A DNA stretch of 64,000 nt from CAJCIT01 sp963771305 (GTDB lineage: Bacteria > Acidobacteriota > Terriglobia > Bryobacterales > Bryobacteraceae). Made by a program: the position numbers and the translations under genes. The stretch is from NCBI GenBank assembly GCA_963771305.1, contig CAVYTS010000030.1:1-64000 (forward strand), written 5' to 3'. The notes below the pieces were generated by a model. The model was not told the DNA's origin and made no database searches. It saw only the letters and a program-made list of their open reading frames with translations. Below, piece after piece: positions 24,383-33,534 of the stretch. Each line of letters begins with the position of its first letter. Position 1 is the first letter of the stretch.

Positions 24383-25822
24383 CTAGAACCTGCCGTAGAC
24401 AATCTCAGGCACGGACTGATTCACAAGAAGGCCGATGGCTAGTATGCCCGCGAGAAGCGCGGTCAACCAGGCGGTCCGCAGATACCGAGAGGCCAGAGGG
24501 TTTCCCCTGCTCTCGGAAAAACGCTCGATCCGCGTTCGCGCCTCTTCCCAACTCGCTAATACGATTGTCGAAACCACGAGGACCCCGGCCTACAGCATCA
24601 CGGCCACCTGCAGCCCAAATGCCGAATAGATGTGCTGGATTTGGCCCCAGTCCGACCAGAACCAAGTCAGTGGAAACGTAAACCAAGTGAACGTGAGGCC
24701 TCTGCTTACGGCGAGCCAGACCGGGCCTGCGGATAGTTCACGGTAACGTTTGCGGCCTAATTTTGCCGTCGCCATCACCTGGAAGAGCTTGTTGAAGGCA
24801 ACACCGCCATCTTGCAAAAGACCGAAGAACAAGAATACTGATGTAGAACCATGCCAGATCCCCACCAAGAAGAAAGTTACAAAGTACGCCAGTACTCTAA
24901 TGTAGGGTTCGACGGAACGCTTCGGAAACCGCCTCATCAGGTCCGTAACAAGCGGCAAGTAGACATAGTCCTTTAACCAATTGGAAAGTGTGATGTGCCA
25001 GCGTGACCAGAAATCGATGAAGCTTGCGGCCGAGAACGGACGGTCAAAATTCTCCGGCAGTTTCATGCCGAGTAACGATGCAATTCCAAGGGCCGCGTCG
25101 ATGTAACCCGAAAAATTGGTGTAGAGGAAAAAGGTATAGGAGACAAAAATGAGGGCGCCGTTGAAGCTTCGCTCACTCAAGTTCCCCTGACCACCGATCA
25201 CCGACTGGACGGCGCCTTCATCGACCGTGGAAAACAGAAACGCAAGTACACGCGCCTTGAACGCGCCTCGAACGATCCGCTCCAACGCCTTCATCACCCA
25301 ACTGAGAGTTAGAGGTTCACGCTCAGGACCTTCGAGCGTCTCCTCAAAATCCTGGTACCGCTGGATTGGTCCCGACACAAAAGTCGTGAAATTGGGCGTG
25401 TAGCAAAGGTACGAAACGAGAGGCACCCGCGCCGCCAGGGCTCCTCGGCGCGTGTCAATCAGGAGACTCAATACCCGAAACAGAATGTACGACAGTCCAA
25501 CCGTGACATAAGCAGCAGTCAGAAATGTCCCATGCGGAAGGAAGCTGTACTTCTTCAGCCAAACAAAAAGACACAAAACAAGGCCAACGGTCACTCCAAG
25601 TGCGTAGCGGCTACCGCTTTGGACCCATAGCAAACTGAGGAAGCCTACCGCCGTGAAGGCCAACAGAGGAAGCAGTGCGGTGGGTGCCGGCGTCAGCAAG
25701 AAGAGAAACGCGCCGCTGGACGCAAGCAGGGCATACCGTCTCCATCGGGAGTTCGGCATCAGGTTGAACAACAGAACCGCGATGAGAGCGAAACCAAGAA
25801 ACTGCGTTGTGATGCTGGTCAC
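24383..25822 (-). pseudogene. MBOAT-family membrane O-acyltransferase interrupted by in-frame TAG
   Basis: From ATG 25822 a 410-residue polytopic protein runs to TAG at 24590-24592. The same frame then continues open for about 69 more codons to TAG 24383 (LVVSTIVLASWEEARTRIER ... VPEIVYGRF), containing another hydrophobic span. MBOAT marks: LCYTPNFTTFVSGPIQRYQD, FSGYIDAALGIASLLGMKLP, FDRPFSAASFIDFWSRWHIT, and the active-site His in FLVGIWHGST, all before the TAG. Such proteins acetylate exported polysaccharide (AlgI/DltB-like). The start overlaps the full-length stop of the upstream SGNH gene by 4 bp. The truncated product keeps the catalytic His but loses the last transmembrane segment, so activity is uncertain. 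Confidence 0.7.
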
Positions 25823-26961
25823 AGGTACCGCCGTGGCGTCTGGATCGGACCTGGTTGACCGTCCCGCCGGTTGCCGGTCTGCGGGTTCTCTGAACGGACG
25901 CGCTGAATGATTGCGTCCGCGATCGTGTGGCCGAGAACCGAGTGTGCCGCCGGGCCGGGATGACCATCGACGACATAATAGAATCGCTCAGCGTGGGAAA
26001 CGGCTCGGAAGTAGGGGGCGGTATCAACCGGCCGCAGCCCGTTTTTGCGCGCCAAAGCGGCGACTCTTTGGCCGAAAGCGGCAGGGTCGCGGCCCGGGAT
26101 TTCGATCCGGTCGCTCAACATTCCAGCGCCAATCCGGCTTGGAAGAATGGCAACAAAAAAGGGCGCATGGCTGCCGCCAAGCTGGGCCCGAATCTTCGCG
26201 AATGTCTTATCTAGCTATTCGTAGTACCGCTCGTAGGTGGGTGACGGAGGTGCCCTCAGCGCGTCATCGGCAGCGCCATAATTTCGATACGACTGGTATA
26301 GAAAGTCATCGTCGCTGAGCAGCATGTGTTGTGCCATGAAGTCTGTCCGGCTACGGCGCATCCAATCCCGGACTTGTCCCTGGAGGTTCATCTGTGCGGG
26401 CTGCGCCGGCGCCGCGTTTGGGTGCGCCGCTTTGTGTTGGACGTCCTCATAGGCGATCAATAGATCCACAGGACAGATTTCGAGAACAATTGCGTTGGGT
26501 TGGAGCGCCAATGCCCTTGCGATTTTGCCGGGGATCTGGAGGGTGCTTACCATGGCTCCCATATTCTGCGCGTCGACTGGCCGGTGCAACGCCCGCGAGA
26601 GCTCCGTTTCGGCTCGGGTCGCGAAAAAATCCTCCTCGGAAACATAAAGGCCCAATCCGATAGAGGTACCCATGGTGACAAGGCGGAACTCTCCGGGCGC
26701 CTTTGTTAGACAAGAGGTCGGGCTCCGGAAGCCACATTCGTTGAACCCGTACTCATACTCCTTGCCTTCCGTATTCTTCATTCGCATGACGCAGTTCGGC
26801 TTGTTGCCGTCACCAACCGAGCAGGCAAAGCTCTCATAGTCCGCCCAGAGAACGCGGCAAACCAATTCGCTGACTCCGACGAGTAGCGCCACCGTAAGCA
26901 GCATGACACCAGGAATCAGAAAAAAATCGCGCCAGGAAAGCGGAGGATCAGTAGACGTCAA
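25819..26961 (-). pseudogene. SGNH/GDSL-type hydrolase interrupted by in-frame TAG
   Basis: From ATG 26961 a 248-residue product ends at TAG 26215-26217. The same frame stays open to 25819 (LDKTFAKIRAQLGGSH ... VDGHPGPAAHSVLGHTIADA). There is an N-terminal membrane anchor (FFLIPGVMLLTVALLVGVSE), and the nucleophile block is VTMGTSIGLGL. The Asp-x-x-His catalytic block (DGHPGPAAH) lies after the TAG, so the truncated product should be inactive. The full-length frame overlaps MBOAT by 4 bp and the FkbH-like frame by 4 bp, which shows the long frame is ancestral. In related cassettes such proteins transfer or remove acyl groups on exported glycans. Confidence 0.7.
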
Positions 26962-27521
26962 CCGGGAGCCTCCGACATTTGGTACGAGGACTCAGGGTCG
27001 AAGCCTATTCTTTGCACTTCCATCGGCACGGACTCAGGCGCTTCGACATCCGTAGACAACGTCCAAACTGTCTGGCCATCTGCTTTGCGTTCAACCAGCG
27101 AGAATCCTAACGTCCCGTAGTGATGCTCCACCAACTTATTGCGATTGGTGGGCAAATAGCTTCCGATGAGGTCCCGAATGCTGCGGCGTCGGGCGTTGCC
27201 GAGCAGTTCACGCAGAACCATGCGCTCAACGCCACGGCCAAGCACCCGGCAGCTCATCAACCACAGGTCGATCTCCCAGTCATTTTCGTGGACGGGCCGG
27301 CAGAGAACAACACTAATCATTCCTTTATCGCCGAAGACATCGGACAGCCGAACCTGCAAGCTGAAGTACGACGAATCGACGGCAAATCGTTCCACATCGA
27401 CTTCGGTATAGCGGCGCGTCGTCAGGTTGAACTGATTGGATTTGTTGATGAGCTGCGCGATGCGTTTGCGCCGCAAATCACATACTAACGACACGGAACC
27501 GCTGTTCGCTGTCGTTAACAA
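26958..27521 (-). pseudogene. FkbH-like protein, C-terminal fragment
   Basis: The 187-residue frame is the C-terminal part of FkbH-type proteins: RIAQLINKSNQFNLTTRRYT, DVFGDKGMISVVL, WLMSCRVLGRGVERMVL, YLPTNRNKLVEHHYGTLGF. FkbH proteins have an upstream HAD domain that loads a glyceryl group onto an acyl carrier protein; that domain is absent here. Homology stops near 27475, exactly where a 37-bp direct repeat and then a broken insertion element begin. The apparent start (TTG near 27521) derives from flanking sequence. It overlaps the SGNH gene by 4 bp, so the three genes were once an operon. Confidence 0.75.
27474..27510 (+). repeat. Left copy of 37-bp direct repeat flanking the ISNCY-like element
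   Basis: CAAATCACATACTAACG followed by ACACGGAACCGCTGTTCGCT recurs at 29016-29051 with one deleted base and one substitution. The left copy is inside the FkbH-like coding frame. It is longer than a usual target-site duplication. Confidence 0.75.
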
Positions 27522-27530
27522 GTCAAGATG

Positions 27531-29017
27531 TGTCCGGTTTGATTAACACGTGATCTGTCCGGTTTGTGAAACAAAGCGATGCGGCCTTTTAGGCCGCCGC
27601 CTTGGTTTTGGGTTTGGCCTTTGCTTTTCCATCGGAGAAAACAGAAGCCGTAGTCGGCGCGGTGGGAAAGTGGGAATCTCGCGGTTTGGGCGAGATTTCC
27701 AAGGGAGTGTGGGGGCCGGTGAAAACCTGCTCTTGGTTTTCCACGGCTTCCATGCTCCCGCCTTTTCCACGGCGCTTGGGGTTGCTTTCACGGATCAACG
27801 TCACTCCCTCACGGTCGAACCTCCCCACCAGGTGGGGGCCGTAACGGATTGAAACCGTCCCATCCAGGTGCTCATGGATCGTTACCGTGCTCCCGGCCAG
27901 AGTGCTACGGAACCGGGTCTTTTCAATATGCCAGCGGCGGTCCGCAATCGCAACCGTGTTGTCCTTGTTCACGACTCGCTCCGTTTGCACCGTGAAGATC
28001 CAGTTCAGGTCGCTCCGGCTGGTGCGCCGAAATGCGGTACCCTCTCCATCGCCGCTACTTGGAACTTGCTGTTAAACTCCGCGATGTACTGCTCTCGCAG
28101 AAACGCATTGGCGCCCTCTGCCGTCGTAATGCCAGCCAGCCGCAGTTCCTGTGGTAACCGCCCTTGCCAAGTTCCAAAGCTACCTTCGGACCGGCCCCGC
28201 GCCTGGGGAGAATACGCCGCAATCATCTGTATTCCCAGCTCCTTCATCGCCCGCCCCACCTGCGTCAAACGGTGCTTTTCCACCTTCGCCCCCTCCTTGA
28301 CGGTCACGAAAAAGTGACTCCCCCGGTCACTATACAAAGCGCAGAACAGGCCTTCGACTTCGATCACCTCCCGCAAGCCGGCCATCACCGTTCGCGTTGA
28401 TTCTTCCTCCACCAACTGCGCCTAGTAGATCTCGCTGCTGGCATCATCGAGAATCACGATCAGGTCGTACCACCGATCGTCGTTCAGCCAGCGATGCGGG
28501 CTGCCGTCAATGTGCAACAGCATGCCTGGCATCGGTCGCCGTGGCCGCCGGCGCCGGTGCGGCCCACGCTTTCGCCAGTTCGCTACCAGCCCCGCTCCCT
28601 GCAGCGCTTGCTGCACCCAGGTGTAGCTCAGACTGATCTCATGCTCCTCCCGCAACTTCTCGTGGAAGTGCCGCATGTTCAGATCGAAATACACTTCCTG
28701 ATACAACCGCAACACCTCCTCCGCCGTTTCCATCGGAACCCGGTGAATGCTTCTCTTCCCCCGTCTTTGATCAAACAATCCCGTGTAGCCGAATTCCTGA
28801 TATCGGTCCCTGATCCGCCTCATCGTTCGCTCGGTTACCCCCGCGATCTCAGCTGCCTCCATCCAGCTGATCTTCTTGGCCATCGCCTTCAGCAGCACAT
28901 CCTGCAATTTCATCGTCCGCTCCCTTGTCGCGGCCCTTATCGATCCCGAGAGTGTCAACTCCCAGCATCGCCGCCACTCGGCTAACCGGACATATCACGC
29001 GTGAATTCGACCGGACA
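27531..29017 (-). mobile_element. ISNCY-like insertion element, decayed
   Basis: The element is bounded by imperfect inverted repeats. The left end reads TGTCCGGTTTGATTAACACG, then TGATCTGTCCGGTT. The reverse complement of the right end reads TGTCCGGTCGAATTCACGCG, then TGATATGTCCGGTT. Each end thus carries two TGTCCGGT copies. It contains one transposase gene broken by a TAG and a frameshift. It separates the FkbH fragment from the acyl-CoA ligase. Confidence 0.7.
27589..28913 (-). pseudogene. ISNCY/IS481-like transposase, TAG stop plus frameshift
   Basis: From about 28913 (MKLQDVLLKAMAKKISWMEA) the HTH reads MEAAEIAGVTERTMRRIRDR. The rve catalytic domain has its first Asp in LLHIDGSPHRWL, the second in ALYSDRGSHFF and the Glu in RGRSEGSFGTWQGRLPQE. 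An in-frame TAG at 28422-28424 separates the first Asp from the second. Near 28015 a frameshift moves the C-terminal part into another frame (NWIFTVQTERVVNKDNTVAI, then SRKT-like basic tail KAKAKPKTKAAA to 27589). Both lesions inactivate it. Confidence 0.75.
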
Positions 29018-29051
29018 AATCACATACTAACGCACGGAACCGCCGTTCGCT
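29016..29051 (+). repeat. Right copy of 37-bp direct repeat flanking the ISNCY-like element
   Basis: Near-identical to 27474-27510 (35 of 37 positions). It starts within the terminal bases of the element and ends 35 bp before the acyl-CoA ligase start, so it may contribute to that gene's promoter region. Confidence 0.75.
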
Positions 29052-29086
29052 TGAGTTTCGTGGGCGTTTAGAATAGACTGCAACCC

Positions 29087-30589
29087 ATGGATCTTGGTAC
29101 TGCACTGCGTAATTCCGCTGCGAGAAATCCGCAAAAGCCCGCTGTCATCTGTGGCAGTCAAATAGCTTCCTATGAGGCGTTGGACCGTTCAACTGATGCT
29201 CTGGCGCGCTGGCTTCTGCAGCAGGGCCTCGAACCGGGTGACCGCGTGGCCCTCCACTGGTGCAATTCCATCGAGGTGGTGAATCTCTACTTCGCCTGCT
29301 TCAAAGCCGGGCTGATCGCGGTGCCGGTAAACAACCGCCTGAAGGCCCCTGAGATCGCCTACATCCTGCAACACTCCAAAGCAAGGCTGTGTTTCAGCCA
29401 GCCCGTATTAGCGCCTCTCAGCGAGGAAGTGCGCGGAGAGTGCCCGGATCTGAAGCAAATCTATACGTCGCTCCCAGCGGAAACTCCGGCGCCCGCGACT
29501 GCTGCCTTGCCCGATGTCTCTCCCGATCATGTGGCGGCCATCTTATATACATCCGGTACCACCGCACGGCCCAAAGGTGTCATGCACACGCACGTTTCAC
29601 TGACCGGCGCCACCGAGTTGATGATTACCCTGGGCCTGGGCGAAAACCACGTCCCGATGGCAGTCACGCAGGTGGTGCACATTGCAGCACTCGCTTGCGT
29701 GCTCTTGCCGGGAATATCCTGCGGCGCCACCGTGGTTGTGCTTCCCATGTTCGATGCCGCCGTGGCACTGGACCAGATTGAACGCTGGGGGTGCACGGAC
29801 ATCATGATCTTGCCCGCTATGCTCCGCTTCCTGGTCGAAGAGCAGGATCACCATCCGCGCAACGTCAGTACAGTGCGCATTTGCCTGGCCGGTGGCGACA
29901 CCGTGCCGGTAACCCTTCAGGATCAATTCCGTGCTCTGTTTGGAGTTCGCGTGCGGGAGCTCTACGGGATGACCGAGACCGTGCCCGTCACCTGCATTCG
30001 CGAAAACGCGCCTCGGTTTGGCTCGATAGGCCCAGTGATGGACCTGGTGGACGCCCGCGTAGCCGATTTGACGGGCAAGGTGGTGGCCGACGGGCAGATC
30101 GGCGAACTACAAGTACAGAGCCCCGCCAATTGTGTTGGCTACTGGGATAACGAGCAAGCCACCAGCTCGACTTTTGACGACGGCTGGCTGCGCACCGGCG
30201 ACCTGGTGAGACGCGACGCGGACGGGTTTTTCTGGTTCGAAGGCCGCGCCAAGCAAATCATTATCCGGGGCGGTTCCAATATCTCGCCGCAGGAAGTCGA
30301 AGAGGCCCTGTATCACCATCCCGCTGTCCTCGAGGCTGGTGTCATCGGCCTGCCCGACCCGGTCCATGGTGAAAAGGTAATCGCGTGCGTGGCCTTGCGC
30401 GAAGGACTCGATGCCTCTGAGCAGGAACTGCGCGATCTGGTGCGCAGCCGCATCGCTGACTACAAAATCCCCGAGCGTATCCTCTTCCTGCCCGTCCTGC
30501 CGAAAGGACTCACCGGCAAGGTGCTGCGCCGAGCGTTGAAGGATTTCGCTTTGGAGTCGCTGGCACTGGCCGCGGCTGCCCGTGCCTGA
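29087..30589 (+). CDS. AMP-dependent acyl-CoA synthetase/ligase (ANL superfamily)
   Basis: A 500-residue enzyme of the adenylate-forming superfamily. The AMP-binding loop is ILYTSGTTARPKGVMHTH, then ELYGMTETVPVT (A5), GWLRTGDLVRRDADGFFWFE (A7) and the hinge GRAKQIIIRGGSNISPQEVE (A8). The C-terminal catalytic Lys is in LPKGLTGKVLRRAL. It activates a carboxylic acid to an acyl-AMP and then a thioester. The acid cannot be told from the sequence. The ATG at 29087 follows a TAGAAT -10-like box at 29069-29074. It stands alone on its strand, next to a secreted RraA-like gene 187 bp downstream. Confidence 0.88.
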   Translation: MDLGTALRNSAARNPQKPAVICGSQIASYEALDRSTDALARWLLQQGLEPGDRVALHWCNSIEVVNLYFACFKAGLIAVPVNNRLKAPEIAYILQHSKARLCFSQPVLAPLSEEVRGECPDLKQIYTSLPAETPAPATAALPDVSPDHVAAILYTSGTTARPKGVMHTHVSLTGATELMITLGLGENHVPMAVTQVVHIAALACVLLPGISCGATVVVLPMFDAAVALDQIERWGCTDIMILPAMLRFLVEEQDHHPRNVSTVRICLAGGDTVPVTLQDQFRALFGVRVRELYGMTETVPVTCIRENAPRFGSIGPVMDLVDARVADLTGKVVADGQIGELQVQSPANCVGYWDNEQATSSTFDDGWLRTGDLVRRDADGFFWFEGRAKQIIIRGGSNISPQEVEEALYHHPAVLEAGVIGLPDPVHGEKVIACVALREGLDASEQELRDLVRSRIADYKIPERILFLPVLPKGLTGKVLRRALKDFALESLALAAAARA

Positions 30590-30697
30590 TCCCTTGGAAC
30601 AACCGCCGGCCGGCAATCGAGGCCCCATCGATTTGCCCCACTCTCAAAACAAGCGTGCGTGTCGAGTCTCACGCCGATCAGCGGCGGTAGCGCAAAG

Positions 30698-30703
30698 TAT
30701 AAT
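30698..30703 (+). promoter_or_regulatory. -10-like TATAAT upstream of the RraA-like gene
   Basis: A perfect TATAAT lies 73 bp upstream of the ATG at 30776. The corresponding -35 region is weak. A GAGAGGAG ribosome site precedes the start codon. Confidence 0.4.
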
Positions 30704-30775
30704 TGACGCGGAGATCTGAGGCCGGGCGCTGCCGTCACCAATATCGCAAGTCTGACCGAATCGAGAGGAGTATCG

Positions 30776-31717
30776 ATGAGAAGAATAGTGATTATGATCG
30801 CCTGCGTTGCGGTGGGAGCATCTGCCGTCCCTGCTCAGATCAAGCAAACCAGGGAACAGATCCTTTTCTACACATCGGAGTGGAAGGGCGATCGCTTCCC
30901 CGACGGCCGTCCAAAAGTAGCGGATAACCTTCTGGAACGGGCGTTGGATGTTTCCATCGAGGACGTGTGGGAATATCTCCGCGACCAAGGCTACGTGAAT
31001 CAGTTTGAGAGTGGTTGGCAGGGCCTTCACATCGACAAGCCCTTCGCCGGCCGCGCACTCACGTCCCAGTTCATGCCGCGGCGTCCTGATATGGCTGCTG
31101 CTGTCGCTGCCGAAGGTAAAGCCGAAAAACGTGTCAGCGGAACGAATAGCTGGGTGATCAACGAGCTGCAGATGGGCGACACGATGGTTGCCGACGGCTA
31201 CGGAAAAATCATCGAAGGCACTCTGATCGGTTCCAACCTAGGAAGCGGCATTGCTGCGCACACCCATTCAGGTTTTGTATTTAACGCTGGAATCCGCGAC
31301 GCGGAGGAGAATCGAGAGATTGCGAATCTCAACGGATTCTATCGCGGATACGATCCCTCCGCATGGGCTCAGATGCAACTGACGGGGATCAACGTTCCAA
31401 TCCGCATCGGGCGAGCCGTCGTGTTGCCGGGCGACCTGGTGCTTGCCAAGCAAGATGGGGTTATTTTTATCCCCGCAACACTGGCTGCAATGGCCATTAG
31501 CAAGGCCGAGTTCACGAACCTTCAAGATGCCTTTAACTTCGAGTTAAATCGCCAAGGCGTGAACGGCGCGGAATTCGAGGGCGGTTGGACGCCCAAGAAA
31601 TACGCCGCATTTTCCAAGTGGGTTGAGGCCCATCCAGAGAAATTGAAAATGACTCGCGAGGAGTTTGCGGCTCGGCTCGCCGAGGCCCAAGCGCCACGCG
31701 CCGCACATCAGCCCTAG
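30776..31717 (+). CDS. Exported RraA-like (HMG aldolase/oxaloacetate decarboxylase fold) protein
   Basis: A 313-residue protein with a clear signal peptide (MRRIVIMIACVAVGASAVPA, then Q). The RraA-like core runs from about 45 to 265: ALDVSIEDVWEYLRDQGY, the phosphate/substrate loop GSNLGSGIAAHTHSGFVFNA, the catalytic Arg-Asp in AGIRDAEENREI, and GDLVLAKQDGVIFIPATLAA. Family members cleave 4-hydroxy-2-oxo acids or decarboxylate oxaloacetate, normally in the cytosol; an exported form is unusual. A C-terminal extension of about 45 residues has no known domain. It may act with the acyl ligase upstream, but only proximity suggests it. Confidence 0.75.
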   Translation: MRRIVIMIACVAVGASAVPAQIKQTREQILFYTSEWKGDRFPDGRPKVADNLLERALDVSIEDVWEYLRDQGYVNQFESGWQGLHIDKPFAGRALTSQFMPRRPDMAAAVAAEGKAEKRVSGTNSWVINELQMGDTMVADGYGKIIEGTLIGSNLGSGIAAHTHSGFVFNAGIRDAEENREIANLNGFYRGYDPSAWAQMQLTGINVPIRIGRAVVLPGDLVLAKQDGVIFIPATLAAMAISKAEFTNLQDAFNFELNRQGVNGAEFEGGWTPKKYAAFSKWVEAHPEKLKMTREEFAARLAEAQAPRAAHQP

Positions 31718-32055
31718 CGCCAGTTGGCGGTCTAGCGCCTCCCAGTTGGCTGCCTTCTGCCACTCTGTGTCAGGTCTAGATCGCGTTCTGGTATTCAAAC
31801 CGATGGACTCGGTGTTGCCTGGGCACCCAAATTGCATGAGGCGATACCGCTTGAGCAGGTTTCGCTTCCCTCCAAAATCGCCTGGATGCCCCGGCACATA
31901 GCGAGTGAGCCCAATCACTCACCGCTGGAGTTGATTGTAGGGGGCTTGACCAAGGGTACAAAACTGGAGAATACCCTAGGATTGAGGCGAAAATGCTCGG
32001 GAAATGACACCCAATTAGGGCCAATAATCTAAAGGTTCCTGTCCCAAGAGTGCAA
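31718..32055. other. Gap without recognisable gene
   Basis: Between the RraA-like gene and the ISL3 remnant. I translated both strands and saw short, non-homologous frames only. It may contain the outer end of the ISL3 element, but no convincing inverted repeat was found. Confidence 0.4.
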
Positions 32056-33275
32056 TTAGCGCTCGACGGGCAGCGGTAGCCGGGCGCAGCAGTGATAGAT
32101 CGCCGCAATGAAGTTCTCAGCGGTTCGGAACCCGAACGAGCGATGGCTGATGGACTTGATCTTGTTATTCATTCCCTCGACAGCGCCGTTGGAGACACGG
32201 GACTTGGTCCAGCTCAGAATCCCATCGAGATGCCCACGCAGCATGCGCGCGAATTTCTTGAAAGGCTCCAGCCGAGAGCGCATGGCCGAGCGCATCCATT
32301 TCTCCAAGTGGTCGCCGGTCTCTTAGGCTGCCGGTAAAACCAGAACAGTTGAAAGGCTTCTTTGAGGTAGTAGGCGCGTACGATCGGCATGTTCCACTGC
32401 ACCAGAGTCGACAGTCGCTCTTTCTGGTCGTCGCTGAGATTCCAAGGATTCTTCAGGAGCAACCATCGACTACGCTTGAATGGCACCTTCTCCTTCTGAC
32501 TGAGACGACGCATTTCACTGCGACGGACTTCTTCGACCGCATCGTTGAGGTGCTTGACGATGTGGAACCGGTCGAACAGGATCTGCGCCTGGGGCGCGTG
32601 CTCTTTTACCAGATTGGCGTAGGCCGCCCACATGTCCATACAGATGACGCGCAGCGTGTGGCAGCGCCGAATGCCCATTTCTCTGGTGAAGAACGGTTTC
32701 ACCGCTTCCTCGGTCCGGTCGTCGCCAACCCACAGCAGAACCCGCCGCTCCAGATCGTAAACCACCGTCAGATAGACCTGCCCCTTCCGTCGGCTCACCT
32801 CATCCATGCCAATGACATGCACCGGCGGCCGCGCCCGGTGGCGCAAGCCATACTCCACCGCACGTTTCACGATAGTCGCCACGCTCTTCCAGTTCAATCC
32901 GTACTGGCGAGCCGTTCCCTGCCAACTCAACTCCCGCGCCAGCCTGGCCCCCGCATTCGACAGCGCCTTGGTCACTCGCGCCCAAGGGTCCGCCCAGGGA
33001 AAGTCCTCTACCCTCAGACCGCACCGGGGGCATTCCACTCGACGCGGCCGGTAACGCAGTTTCAACGCTACATTCTGCATCGACAGATCGCGCCATTCCC
33101 GCGGTTTGCGCACACTGTGCACCTTCCGGCAGCGCTGTCGGCAGACCCCGCATCGCAGCAGTCGACGCCCCAGTCGGTCGATGTGGACGATCATGAACCG
33201 ATCGGTCTCCTCCACTTTCGTAACCGTATGCGCCTTCAACCCCAACTGCTTTCTCAGAAACGTTTCGACGAGCAC
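32056..33275 (-). pseudogene. ISL3-family transposase, one frameshift
   Basis: From ATG 33275 the ISL3 transposase reads through its zinc-finger region (RCGVCRQRCRKVHSVRKPRE ... CPRCG), HTH and DDE_Tnp_ISL3 domain (VIGMDEVSRRKGQVYLTVVY with the first Asp; VICMDMWAAYANLVKEHAP with the second). Near 32315 the frame shifts. The C-terminal part continues in another frame from EKWMRSAMRSRLEPFKKFA through VSNGAVEGMNNKIKSISHRS, which carries the catalytic Glu, to LPVER and a stop at 32056. One frameshift separates the Glu from the rest, so it is probably inactive. It may be restorable because only one lesion is present. Confidence 0.85.
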
Positions 33276-33534
33276 CTCGATCCCCTTCCTTTCGGTGGGC
33301 CGATAACAACAGCCCTCAAAGGATTAGATGAATCGGGGATTCAGGCCGCCTACTCCGACGGCAATCTGTTGCATCTGAAACCGTTCAACCTCAATTTCAC
33401 TTTTGGGATACGAACCAATCTAAAGGTAGTAGACGCGTTAGCGCTCGATCATGTCGCTGCCGCGAGTCCCGCGGGTCGCGCGCAGGGGTCTGGTTGGATT
33501 ACTATTGGCGCAGGAGAGATTGCCTTAGGGAGAT

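Noticed and set aside
24383..28913. Amber codon reassignment (TAG read as an amino acid throughout)
   Set aside because: Several intact genes in the window end in TAG at the expected family length, so TAG is a normal stop here; only local decay or suppression remains possible.
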